The notes below the pieces were generated by a model, which had not been told where the DNA came from, ran no database searches, and worked only from the letters and a program-made list of their open reading frames with translations. A stretch of 64,000 nt of DNA from Planctomycetota bacterium. Its GTDB lineage: Bacteria > Planctomycetota > UBA1135 > UBA2386. The stretch covers positions 647,001 through 711,000 of the forward strand of contig JADJPQ010000001.1 of the NCBI GenBank assembly GCA_016713175.1, in the 5' to 3' direction. The stretch's first letter is position 1; the number at the start of each line of letters is the position of its first letter. Of this stretch, positions 54,935-63,537 are shown in pieces. A program made the translations under genes and the position numbers.

Positions 54935-56716
54935 TCAACGCGTCGTGACGTCTACCGGCGGTGAAGTCGCGACGAGACGCAATGCGGGGTCGAACTGCAG
55001 GGCGACGCCCTGCACGTTCAGCCCTGATGGCACTGGCGCATCGAAGCGGTGTTCGCCGTCATTCCCGAGCACGCCGAGGAACGCAGGGTGGCCCGAAGCG
55101 AACTGGGCCAGCACATCGGCCACGGTCGGATCCAGGCCGAAAAACCAGCCGTTCGGGAACGCGCCCGGCACCACCGTCAGGGCCGTGAAGGTCAGGTGGC
55201 CCGGGACGCCGCGTTGCCGCCGGAGGCGCAGTTCGCCACCCGGACCAGGAGTCAGCGACAGCGCGAAGGCGTCCGGTACATCCGCATGCACCGCATCGAT
55301 GCGTGTGCCGCGCTGGTTGCCGTTGGTCGCGAAGTACTCGTGGTAGCCGATGCCGAAATCGCCGTCGGCGAACGTCGCGTCGCGCACGGCCAGCAGCCGT
55401 TCGCCATCGATCCAGAACGTCAATTCGTCGCCGCGGGCAACGATGCGGAAACGGCGCCAAGCCGTTCCCGGCAGCAGCCGCGGTGTCGGCAGCAGGTCCG
55501 TCAGTACGCCGCCCTGCACGCGCCCACATCGCAGCCGGCCATCGTGCGAATCCCAGGTCAGCGCGTAGCAGGCACCGTTCTGCGTCCGCGTGCCATCGAA
55601 GGCGCCGCCGGCCTGGTCGCGGACGAAGATGCCGATCCGCTCGAAGCCGTCGCTGCTCAGGTGTGGGCGGAACTCGCACAACAAGTCGGCTTGCAGGCCG
55701 AGGTCGCGGACCGGTCCCGGGGAGATCCGGATGCTGTCGGTGCCGCCGGCCGGGTCCATCACTCGTAACGCGGTGGCGTCGCCGCTCGGCGGCGGCGGCA
55801 CGGTCGCGACGGCGGCTGGCGCCGTGAACTTCGGCAACCACGCACGTTCGGGGCCGTTCGGGAAGCGGTCATTCACCGGCAACGATTCGGCGGTACCGGC
55901 GGGATAGCGCCAGCTTGCGAACGGCCCTTCGTCGCTGAGCAACGGATGCAGCACCGGATCGGCGAGCACCGCGTCGATGGTGGTCAGGGCGCCGTCGACT
56001 TCGCAAGTTCTCGCCACCAGCCGGATGCCATGGCTGTAGTCGACGTGGCCGAAGGTGTGCACCTTCGACAGCGGTTGGATCGGCGTGCCGTTCGGCTGAT
56101 GCCAGCCGTAGATGCAGACGCGGCCGGGCCAGTTGGCGATCAGCGCGGAGGCGACGACATCCTTCTTGTGGCCGGCGAGCAGCAGGTGCTGGCTCTGGGT
56201 GCCGCGCTGGGTCTCGATCTGCTGGTGGTGCTGGAAGAACAGGTCGACGGACAGGATGTCGTATTGCGTCGGGCTGTAGGGGAACGGTGTGACGCGGGCC
56301 TGCGCCTGCGCCCAGATCGCGTCGACCATCCGGCGGGTCGGCAGCGTGCAGTCGAGGCGGTCGGCGAGTTGTTGGGCGAGGGTCGGCGTCATCGGCATCC
56401 GGAACCAGTCGGCGTCCGTGCCGATGCCGACGACGTCGCGGGTGCACCAGAAGCGGACGGTGTGCAGGCGGCCCTGGATCGTGGTCTGGATGGTGATCGG
56501 GGACAGCGTGCGCAGGAACGGCGGCACGTTGCCGGCGGCGAACTGGTGCCAGAGCAGGATCTCGCGGTCGGCCAGCGTTCGGTTTCGCAGGTGGGGCAGC
56601 AGTTCGCTGCCGGTCGGCGCGTTCGGAGAGCGCGGCGGCAGCAACAGCCCGGGTGGAAACTGACCGGGAATCGCGGAGCACGCAGCCAGCAGCGGCAGGA
56701 ACAGCAGCGAACGCAT
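54935..56716 (-). CDS. Exported two-part protein of unknown function
   Basis: A 593-residue protein with a signal peptide (MRSLLFLPLLAACSAIPGQ; the AAC could be a lipobox with Cys13). Residues about 30-290 form a mixed domain with HLRNRTLADREILLWHQFAA, LLLAGHKKDVVASALIANWP and CIYGWHQPNGTPIQPLSKVH then YSHGIRLV, including conserved His/Tyr/Lys that look catalytic, though I cannot name the family. Residues about 330-480 resemble a concanavalin/LamG-like sandwich (FRPHLSSDGFERIGIFVRDQ, RFRIVARGDELTFWIDGERL). The final 90 residues may be a degraded shared module (GWFFGLDPTVADVLAQFA). Confidence 0.7.
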   Translation of the reverse strand: MRSLLFLPLLAACSAIPGQFPPGLLLPPRSPNAPTGSELLPHLRNRTLADREILLWHQFAAGNVPPFLRTLSPITIQTTIQGRLHTVRFWCTRDVVGIGTDADWFRMPMTPTLAQQLADRLDCTLPTRRMVDAIWAQAQARVTPFPYSPTQYDILSVDLFFQHHQQIETQRGTQSQHLLLAGHKKDVVASALIANWPGRVCIYGWHQPNGTPIQPLSKVHTFGHVDYSHGIRLVARTCEVDGALTTIDAVLADPVLHPLLSDEGPFASWRYPAGTAESLPVNDRFPNGPERAWLPKFTAPAAVATVPPPPSGDATALRVMDPAGGTDSIRISPGPVRDLGLQADLLCEFRPHLSSDGFERIGIFVRDQAGGAFDGTRTQNGACYALTWDSHDGRLRCGRVQGGVLTDLLPTPRLLPGTAWRRFRIVARGDELTFWIDGERLLAVRDATFADGDFGIGYHEYFATNGNQRGTRIDAVHADVPDAFALSLTPGPGGELRLRRQRGVPGHLTFTALTVVPGAFPNGWFFGLDPTVADVLAQFASGHPAFLGVLGNDGEHRFDAPVPSGLNVQGVALQFDPALRLVATSPPVDVTTR

Positions 56717-56749
56717 GGCCGGATGGTATCTGGCCCGGACACCAACCGC

Positions 56750-58258
56750 TCAGAACCCCAGGAACCGCTTGATCCGCGCCACTAGTTCCCCAGCACCCGA
56801 CCGGATCTCCGCCTTCTTCTCCGGCGGCGCCGCACGCAGGTCCGCCACCGCGCGCAGACCATGCCGCCGCGCCTCGACGATCTCCGCGATCTCCTGCGCC
56901 AGCTCCGGCCGCCGCGCCATCATCGCCGACAGCGCTTCCTTGTAGATCACCAACACCTCGAGATCCTCGACGGCGGTGACGTTCGCCGAGCGCTTCTCGC
57001 CGGTCAGCAGCGCCATCTCGCCGAAGAATTCGCCGCGCGCCAATCGCGCCACTTCGCGTTCGCCACCCTGTTCGTCGGTGATCGACACCACGGCGGTGCC
57101 GGCCAGGATCACATACAGCGCATCGCCAGGATCGCCCTGCCGGACCACCCGTTCGCCGCGGCCGAAATCCTGCTGGACCGCGTCGCGCGCCAGTGCCGCC
57201 AGCTCCTCGGCGCCGAGCGGCACGAACACCGGCACATTGGTCAATGCCGCGGCCGCGCCGCTGCCCTTCGGCGCGGCCTTCGGCATCTCCAAGTGGTACT
57301 CGTAGCTGGTCTGGATCGGGAACGGGATCGCCAGCCCGTTGCGCTTGGCCGCGTACCAGACCTGCGTCATGAACTCGTCGTTGATCTCGCGGACGCGCTC
57401 ATAGTCCTCGATGAAGAACCGCACCTGGTATTCGATCGAATACGCCGCGTAATTGGTCGTGCGCACCTGCGGCGCTGGATTGGCCAGCACCCCGCGCGTC
57501 GACAACGCCACCTGCGTCAGCACCCGCTTGACCTTGTTCGGCGGATCGTCGTACGAGAACCCGATCACATGCGATTCGCCGTGCAATCGCGTCGGGCGCG
57601 AGAAGTTGATCAGCGTCTCCTTGCCGATCACCGAGTTGGGCACGATCACCATGTCGCGCTCGCGCGTGCGCACCCGCAGCGACCGCCAGTTCATCTCCAT
57701 CACCACGCCGATGATGTTGCCGACCTTGATCCAATCGCCGACCTCGAACGGGCGTTCGAACAGCACGGCGATGCCGGCCATCACGTTGTCGAGCGTGTTC
57801 TGCAGCGCCAGGCCGAGCACGATCGAACTGATGCCGACGGCGGTCAGCAGGCTGCCGAGGTCCTTGTCCCAGACGCCGGCGATCACGAAGCAGGCGCCGA
57901 CCAGGACCAGGATCAGGCGCAGGATGTCGAGCAGCAGCTTCGGCAGGCGGGTCGTGTACTGACCGCCGTCCTGGCGCACGAAGGCGGTGTTCTTGACCGC
58001 CGACAGCGCCACCAGGATGCCGACCAGCCAGAGCACGGTCTCCATGCCCTTGACCGCGGTGCCCTCGCGCGGCAGGTCGAACAGCGCAACGATCACGATC
58101 GTCAGCGCGACCAGTGGCAGCAGCAGATTGCGCAGTGCGCGCATCGATGCGGCCAACGGGTGGCTCCGGCGCTGCAGCGTGCTGGCGATCAGCGTCAGCA
58201 GCAACGTGGCGGCGAACCAGACGGCGGCGGTGATGCCGATCGTCGACCAGTCGATCAT
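56750..58258 (-). CDS. MscS-family channel with C-terminal cyclic-nucleotide-binding domain
   Basis: A 502-residue inner-membrane mechanosensitive channel. Four to five helices precede the pore helix and MscS core (LGLALQNTLDNVMAGIAVLF, RPFEVGDWIKVGNIIGVVME, MNWRSLRVRTRERDMVIVPN). The beta and alpha-beta domains follow (VIGFSYDDPPNKVKRVLTQV). A cNMP-binding (CAP-like) domain is at about 350-465: VRQGDPGDALYVILAGTAVV, LARGEFFGEMALLTGEKRSA. The fused domain suggests gating by a nucleotide as well as tension. The M48 gene upstream on the strand ends 7 bp before its start. Confidence 0.92.
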   Translation of the reverse strand: MIDWSTIGITAAVWFAATLLLTLIASTLQRRSHPLAASMRALRNLLLPLVALTIVIVALFDLPREGTAVKGMETVLWLVGILVALSAVKNTAFVRQDGGQYTTRLPKLLLDILRLILVLVGACFVIAGVWDKDLGSLLTAVGISSIVLGLALQNTLDNVMAGIAVLFERPFEVGDWIKVGNIIGVVMEMNWRSLRVRTRERDMVIVPNSVIGKETLINFSRPTRLHGESHVIGFSYDDPPNKVKRVLTQVALSTRGVLANPAPQVRTTNYAAYSIEYQVRFFIEDYERVREINDEFMTQVWYAAKRNGLAIPFPIQTSYEYHLEMPKAAPKGSGAAAALTNVPVFVPLGAEELAALARDAVQQDFGRGERVVRQGDPGDALYVILAGTAVVSITDEQGGEREVARLARGEFFGEMALLTGEKRSANVTAVEDLEVLVIYKEALSAMMARRPELAQEIAEIVEARRHGLRAVADLRAAPPEKKAEIRSGAGELVARIKRFLGF

Positions 58259-58265
58259 CGGCGGC

Positions 58266-59150
58266 TCACAGCTTCAGGTTCTGGCGGTAGCGCTGCAGGC
58301 GCGTCTCGGCGGCCACCGGACTGCCGTCGAACGGCAGCGGCGAACCGAGCGAGGCGATGCGATCCTGCGGCGCCGGGTGGGTGGCGAACATGCCGCCCTG
58401 ACCGCCGACATCGTCCATCTTCTGCAGCACCCGCGACAGTGCCTGCGGGTCGTAGCCGGCGTTGGTCAGGAATTCGCGGCCACTGCCGTCGGCCTCGGCT
58501 TCGGCGTCGCGCGAGTAGCCGCTGGTCACCAGCGTCGCCACGACGTCTTTGACCGAGTCGTCGAACAGTCCGGTCAGCTTCTGCATGTCCTCGGCCGAGA
58601 GCGCGGCCTGCGCCGCACCGGCGCCGAGATACTTGAAGGCCTCCATCAGGTTGCCGTTCTGGATCGCCGCCAGGCCGTGTTTGTGCGTCACATGCGCGAT
58701 CTCGTGCGCCAGCACCGCCGCCACTTCGTCTTCGCTGGCGGTCTTCTGCAGCAGACCGCGTGAGACCAGGATCAGGCCGCCGGGGCACGCGAACGCGTTG
58801 ACCTCGGTCGTGTCGAGCAGCGCGAACCGGTAGTCGGCGAACGTCCGGCGGACGCCATCGTTGGTCGCGACCAGCGCCTGGCCGATCCGGTTGAGGTACG
58901 TGGCCGCCGCCTTGTCGTCGGCCAGTCGGTACTCGGGCATCGCCAGGATCTGCGCTGCCACCGAACGGCCGATGAAGTGTTCTTCACTCGGATCGAGGTC
59001 CTGGAACGACTTCCGCAGGCGGTTGGCGCCGCGGATGATCTTGCCCTCGGCAGTGTTCTCGTCGGTCATCGACTCCAGCGCGTTCATCACCTCGGCGCAG
59101 GCGGCGATCGGCAACACCAGCAAGGCACCCCACAGCAGATGGCGCTTCAT
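58266..59150 (-). CDS. M48-family metallopeptidase lipoprotein
   Basis: A 294-residue envelope protease. A lipoprotein signal (VLPIAAC, Cys18) precedes the peptidase domain: zinc site HEIAH at 149-153 with a downstream EAEAD glutamate ligand, and NAFACPGGLILVSRGLL ahead of it. Family members such as BepA/LoiP act in outer-membrane protein quality control. The ATG overlaps the stop of the SH3 gene (TGATG), so expression is coupled, and the SH3 protein may work with it. Confidence 0.92.
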   Translation of the reverse strand: MKRHLLWGALLVLPIAACAEVMNALESMTDENTAEGKIIRGANRLRKSFQDLDPSEEHFIGRSVAAQILAMPEYRLADDKAAATYLNRIGQALVATNDGVRRTFADYRFALLDTTEVNAFACPGGLILVSRGLLQKTASEDEVAAVLAHEIAHVTHKHGLAAIQNGNLMEAFKYLGAGAAQAALSAEDMQKLTGLFDDSVKDVVATLVTSGYSRDAEAEADGSGREFLTNAGYDPQALSRVLQKMDDVGGQGGMFATHPAPQDRIASLGSPLPFDGSPVAAETRLQRYRQNLKL

Positions 59151-59641
59151 CACTTGCCCTCGACGGTAAGGCCGCCCTGCTGCAGGAACGTCCGCAGCTC
59201 GTTCTCGTCGACGTGCACCTTCTCGAGCGCATCGACCTGGGCGAACGCCGCGTTCAGCGCCGGGTTGTCGAGGCGATACTGCCGTTCGACCTGCGGGTTG
59301 AAGCCCTTCTTGGCGGCGCCGGTCTCCGCCGCGGTGTAGGTCTCGCGCACGCCCTGGCCGGACAGACGCACGTCCTTGCGTTCGGTGACGTCGCTGCCGT
59401 GCAGCCAGCCGGTGGTCTGCTGGTAGCGCGCCGAGATCCAGGCGCCTTCCTTGGCCAGGAACTCCAACTTGTCGCCTTCGACGAGGTCCTGAACCCCGGG
59501 CGCGAACACGCGCTTCTGGGCGCGCAGTTTGGTCTGTTTGCGGGTGACGATCAGCGTGTCGCCCTGGCTCTGCGGGATCGAACCCGCACCGAGGCAGATC
59601 AAGGCGCACGCGACCACGGTCCAGCGGTTGGCCGTCGGCAT
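59150..59641 (-). CDS. Exported bacterial-SH3-like protein
   Basis: A 163-residue protein with signal peptide (about residues 1-27, MPTANRWTVVACALICLGAG) and one SH3b-like domain (TLIVTRKQTKLRAQKRVFAP, VEGDKLEFLAKEGAWISARY, GWLHGSDVTER) followed by a helical tail (NAAFAQVDALEKVHVDENEL). SH3b domains bind peptidoglycan or partner proteins. It is translationally coupled to the M48 protease gene. Confidence 0.8.
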   Translation of the reverse strand: MPTANRWTVVACALICLGAGSIPQSQGDTLIVTRKQTKLRAQKRVFAPGVQDLVEGDKLEFLAKEGAWISARYQQTTGWLHGSDVTERKDVRLSGQGVRETYTAAETGAAKKGFNPQVERQYRLDNPALNAAFAQVDALEKVHVDENELRTFLQQGGLTVEGK

Positions 59642-59697
59642 GGCCGGGAAGGATAGCGACTGCGGTCCTGGCGACTACGGCGAGTCGCAGGCGTCGT

Positions 59698-60156
59698 TCA
59701 CCTGGTCTTCCCGCGCTTCTTCTTGCTGCTCGACGCGGCGCGGCCGGTCGACGTGCGGGCAGCGGCGCGACCAGGTCTAGCCTTCGCGGGCGCCGCCGCG
59801 GGCACTTCCTGGCGGAGGATCTTGGCCATCGGCCTGCCCTTGGCGAGTTCATCGACGAGCTTGTCGAGCCAGCGCAGCTTCTTCATCAGCGGGTGCTCGA
59901 TGTCCTCGATGCGCACCCCGCAGACCGTGCCGGTGATCTTCTTGGCGTCCGGGTTGAGGCGCGGGGCTTCGGCGAAGAACGCCGTGAAGTCCTTCTGCTG
60001 CTCGATCTGTTGCGCGAGCCCTTTGGGGCTGTAGCCGGTCAGCCACAGGATGACCTCGTCGACTTCCTGGCGGGTCCGGCCCTTGCTTTCGGCCTTCTGG
60101 ATGTAGAGCGGGTAGACCTTGGCGAACGGCATCGCGAAGACAGGGTGGCTTTTCAT
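59698..60156 (-). CDS. DUF2200 protein
   Basis: A 152-residue protein. Residues 1-115 match DUF2200 (FAMPFAKVYPLYIQKAESKG, EVILWLTGYSPKGLAQQIEQ, VCGVRIEDIEHPLMKKLRWL). The last 35 residues are a Lys/Arg/Ala tail (SSKKKRGKTR) that could bind nucleic acid or be disordered. Function unknown. Confidence 0.87.
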   Translation of the reverse strand: MKSHPVFAMPFAKVYPLYIQKAESKGRTRQEVDEVILWLTGYSPKGLAQQIEQQKDFTAFFAEAPRLNPDAKKITGTVCGVRIEDIEHPLMKKLRWLDKLVDELAKGRPMAKILRQEVPAAAPAKARPGRAAARTSTGRAASSSKKKRGKTR

Positions 60157-60234
60157 CGGCGTGGCGTGCCGACGGGTTGGCGTCGGCGACGTCGCGAAGA
60201 ATACCGATGCGTGCCGCCGGCTGCCGCGCCCACG

Positions 60235-61461
60235 CTACGGGAAACCGATGTTCCCGATCACCGACGATACCACGTTGGTCGTGCCGAGCGGCGCGAACTG
60301 CAACACCTGGAAGTGCAAGGGCAGCCCGATGAACACCGGCATGCCTGGAATCGCGATGCAGCATTGGGCGTTGCCAGCGGCGTCGGTGACGTCGATCGGC
60401 GTCGCGTCCGGGGTCACGCTGACGAAGCATCCCGGAGCACCGAGTGGCGCGAGGTCGAACGGCAGCGGCAGCAGGGACAGACCGAGGATGTGGAGGATCG
60501 GCGAACTCGGGGCCAGGCCGGACGCGTCGACCGAGAATGTGGTGCCAAGCCGCGGCCGCACGCGGGCGCCGCCGGGTGCCGACGCGCGGTAGGCGAGGGC
60601 GCCGACGCAGCCCGGCGGCGGGCCGACCGGATACGACACGTCGGCCAGTAGCGAGGCTGGCTCGCCGCAGCCGATCCGCAGGCTGTAGTGCCCGACGCTG
60701 GCGGCGAAACCGGTGACTTTGACGAAGTACAGGCCCGGCGCCAGCACACCGCTGATCGAACTATAGAACGCCTCGCCGCCGTCGTCGTCGACTGGCAGCA
60801 CCGAGGCGCTGAGGGCGTCGAAGACTTCGATGAGCGTGTCACCCAGCGCGAGTCCGCCGCCTTCGCCGCCCGGTCCGGTGGTGATGGTGACGGCGCCGCC
60901 GCCATGGGCGAACGACCACCAATCGGCATCGCCGGCCACGGCGATCAGGCCATGGTGCATCAGCCCGCAGGCGCCAACCGACGGGATGCCTCCGAGCAAC
61001 GGGTCGTCGTTGGGTTCTGGTCCTTCGACCAGCACGGCCGGCTTGCAGACGATGTCGAGCGTGTAGGCGCCCGCAGTCGCCGCCGCGAAGCCCTTGACCA
61101 CGACGTAGTAGAGCCCGGGCAAGGTGACGTTGCAGCCAGCGTAGGACCAGAGGCCGAGACCGCTGTCGTCGTCGCTGCCGCACAGCGCGTCGCCGGCGTC
61201 CTTGATGTCGATGATTGTGTCGACGCCGGCGGCGCTGGCGCGGCCATAGCTGGTGTAGGCCTTCAACACACACGGAACGGTGACCAGGACCGAGTAATAG
61301 TCGCTGTCACCTGCAGTCAGCACGCCTGTTGCGCGCATGCCGCAGCCGGCGACGGTCGGAGTGCCGAGGAAGTCATTGGGTTCGATGGCTTCTTCGACGC
61401 ACTGCGCAAACAGCGGGGTCGTGGCCCATAGGCCAACGAGCAGCGGAACAAGGGAACGCAT
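60235..61461 (-). CDS. Secreted PPC-domain protein with shared C-terminal module
   Basis: A 408-residue exported protein. Signal peptide MRSLVPLLVGLWATTPLFAQ. Two PPC (bacterial pre-peptidase C-terminal) domains follow, about residues 22-140 and 150-270: EEAIEPNDFLGTPT ... GDSDYYSVLV, GLYYVVVKGFAAATAGAYTL; EGPEPNDDPLLGGIPSV ... GDADWWSF, APGLYFVKVTGFAASVGHYSL. The shared module closes the protein (RLGTTFSVDASGLAPSSPIL ... SSVIGNIGFP). ATG 61459-61461 is the start; the longer frame is a shadow of the plus-strand genes at 61.7-63.5 kb. Confidence 0.85.
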   Translation of the reverse strand: MRSLVPLLVGLWATTPLFAQCVEEAIEPNDFLGTPTVAGCGMRATGVLTAGDSDYYSVLVTVPCVLKAYTSYGRASAAGVDTIIDIKDAGDALCGSDDDSGLGLWSYAGCNVTLPGLYYVVVKGFAAATAGAYTLDIVCKPAVLVEGPEPNDDPLLGGIPSVGACGLMHHGLIAVAGDADWWSFAHGGGAVTITTGPGGEGGGLALGDTLIEVFDALSASVLPVDDDGGEAFYSSISGVLAPGLYFVKVTGFAASVGHYSLRIGCGEPASLLADVSYPVGPPPGCVGALAYRASAPGGARVRPRLGTTFSVDASGLAPSSPILHILGLSLLPLPFDLAPLGAPGCFVSVTPDATPIDVTDAAGNAQCCIAIPGMPVFIGLPLHFQVLQFAPLGTTNVVSSVIGNIGFP

Positions 61462-61716
61462 CGGCGGCTCCGATTGCATGCGGCGAACGCGGGTGGTGAC
61501 CGCGTCTCGACGGTCCCGGTTCGAGGGGGTTGGCGATCGGGTGGTGGTCGAGCGCCGCAGCAGGACTTCTGACGAACGGCAGGGCCGGCGGGATCCGTGG
61601 GCAGACGCAGATTCTGCGGTTCGATGCGCTGCCTGGCCCCGGCATGTTGCGCACTGCGGCCCGCTCCCGCTGGAGCCGAAGACGGCGATGCTCTGTCCAC
61701 CCAACCGGACCATCGC

Positions 61717-62304
61717 ATGCGCAACCCCTGCTGCGGCCAGCATTCCTCCTGCCACAACGGCGATCCGATCGACCAGCTCGTCGCCGAGCACGGCGTGATC
61801 AGCACCGCCATCGACGCGATGGCGCGCGAGATCGACGGCATGCGGGTCGGTGGCTGGATCCGCCAGGACTTCTGGCGCCGGGCGATCGAGTTCTGCGAGC
61901 AGTATGCGGAGCGTTGTCACGACAAGAAGGAGGAGGCCGTGCTGTTCCCGGCCTTGCTGGCAGCCGGGTTGTCCACGGGGCACGGTGTGCTGGCGGCGCT
62001 GGCGCAGCAGCACGCGCAGGCGCGGACGGCACTCGCGGCCGTGCGCACGGCGTTGCCTGGTGGCAATCGCGACGAACTGATCCGCGCCGTCGACGGCTAT
62101 GTCGCGCTGGTCTGCGGCCACATCGACACCGAGAACCGGACGCTGTTTCCGCTGGTGCACGAACTGTTGCCTGCCGCTGGCATGCAGGCGTTGCTCGAGG
62201 GTTTCGCGAAGTTCGATGCGAGTCCCGAGGGCGGCAATGTCGCGCATGGTCGGCAGCTGGCGGCCGAACTCGAACGCGAGGCCGGTACTTCGGTGGCGAT
62301 GTAG
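61717..62304 (+). CDS. Hemerythrin-like (HHE) protein
   Basis: A 195-residue four-helix protein with an HHE cation-binding domain: DQLVAEHGVISTAIDAMARE, HDKKEEAVLFPALLAAG, LAALAQQHAQARTALAAVRT and HIDTENRTLFPLVHELL supply the His/Glu ligands for a di-iron site. An unusual Cys-rich N-terminus (NPCCGQHSSCHNG) could add a metal or redox site. ATG 61717 starts just before it. Likely roles are oxygen or nitric oxide sensing or iron storage. Confidence 0.87.
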   Translation: MRNPCCGQHSSCHNGDPIDQLVAEHGVISTAIDAMAREIDGMRVGGWIRQDFWRRAIEFCEQYAERCHDKKEEAVLFPALLAAGLSTGHGVLAALAQQHAQARTALAAVRTALPGGNRDELIRAVDGYVALVCGHIDTENRTLFPLVHELLPAAGMQALLEGFAKFDASPEGGNVAHGRQLAAELEREAGTSVAM

Positions 62305-62493
62305 CCCGCGTTGTCGTTGCCGGGCAGCGCCCTGCGGCTGTGCGCCGGCCTTGGATGCCGCGATGCTTGGTTTGAGGTGGGCAAGTCCCGGAGCCCAGAA
62401 TCCCAGGGTGGACTTGACGCCCCGCACCGTCAAGGGGACTCTTGCCAGCTTCCGCGGGAGTTCCGGTCGGCCGTCTGCCCACGGATCGACGTC

Positions 62494-63534
62494 ATGGTGG
62501 AGTCGCACAGCCAGATCGATCAGCACGCGATGCTCCGGACCGTGTTCGAAGCAGCGCCGAACGCCATGATCCTGGTGGACCAGGGCGGCCGCATCAATCT
62601 GGTCAACGAGCAGGCCGAGCGCCTGTTCGGCTACCCGCGCGCCGAGTTGCTGGGCAGCAACGTCGATCGGTTGGTGCCGCAGCGCTATCGCGCCAACCAC
62701 CCGGAACAGCGCGCCAGCTGGTTTGCGCGGCCGGCGGCGCGGGCGATGGGTGGCGGCCGGGACCTGTTCGGCCTGCGCAAGGACGGCAGCGAGGTGCCGA
62801 TCGAGATCGGGCTCAATCCGATGCGCACGTCGACGGGTACGTTCGTCCTGGCCGCGATCATCGACATCACCGAGCGCAAACGCGGCGAAGTCATGCTGCG
62901 GGCGTCCCTGGCCGAGAAGGAGATCCTGCTGCGCGAGATCCACCACCGGGTGAAGAACAACATGCAGGTCATCTGCAGCATGCTGAGCTTGCAGTCGCAC
63001 TACGTCGACGAAGGGCGTCACCGCGCGATGTTCGAACAGTGCGAGGGTCGCGTTCGTGCGATGGCATTGATCCACGAGAAGCTGTACGGCGCGACCAACC
63101 TGACCACGATCGATTTCGGTCAGTACGCCCGCGAACTGACGACCATGCTGGTCGCCGCGCAACCCGCCGCGGAAGCGTTCAGGGTGCGGTTCGAGTTGTC
63201 GCCGATCGTCGTCGACATCCAGGCCGCGATCCCACTCGGGCTGATCCTCAACGAACTGGTCACCAACGCGATCAAGCACGCCTTCACCACCCGGTTGGGC
63301 ACGATCGGCATCCTGCTCCAGGAAGTGGCGGCCACGCGCTGTGCTCTGGAGGTGCGCGACGACGGCCACGGTCTGCCGCCGGACTTCGAATCGACGCGTA
63401 CCCGTGGCCTGGGCATGCGGATCATCGGTGGTCTGGTGCGCCAACTGGATGGCACCTTCCAGTGCACCGGTCGCGCGGGGGCCGGAGCCGTGTTCCGTGT
63501 CGAGTTCCCGCTGTCCCGAGGCTCTGGAGGTTGA
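62494..63534 (+). CDS. PAS-HisKA_2 sensor histidine kinase
   Basis: A 346-residue cytoplasmic kinase. A PAS domain (about 12-130: APNAMILVDQGGRINLVNEQ, FGLRKDGSEVPIEIGLNPMR) is joined to a HisKA_2-type dimerisation/phosphoacceptor domain with His151 in LREIHHRVKNNMQVICSML, and an HATPase domain (NELVTNAIKHAF, DDGHGLP, GLGMRIIGGLV). There is no membrane segment, so PAS probably senses an internal signal. The response regulator starts 3 bp after its stop. ATG 62494 is the start; GTG 62497 is possible. Confidence 0.9.
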   Translation: MVESHSQIDQHAMLRTVFEAAPNAMILVDQGGRINLVNEQAERLFGYPRAELLGSNVDRLVPQRYRANHPEQRASWFARPAARAMGGGRDLFGLRKDGSEVPIEIGLNPMRTSTGTFVLAAIIDITERKRGEVMLRASLAEKEILLREIHHRVKNNMQVICSMLSLQSHYVDEGRHRAMFEQCEGRVRAMALIHEKLYGATNLTTIDFGQYARELTTMLVAAQPAAEAFRVRFELSPIVVDIQAAIPLGLILNELVTNAIKHAFTTRLGTIGILLQEVAATRCALEVRDDGHGLPPDFESTRTRGLGMRIIGGLVRQLDGTFQCTGRAGAGAVFRVEFPLSRGSGG

Positions 63535-63537
63535 ACG

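Noticed and set aside
61462..63444. Long upstream extension of the PPC-domain gene
   Set aside because: It is the shadow of the plus-strand hemerythrin and kinase genes; the signal peptide at 61461 sets the true start.
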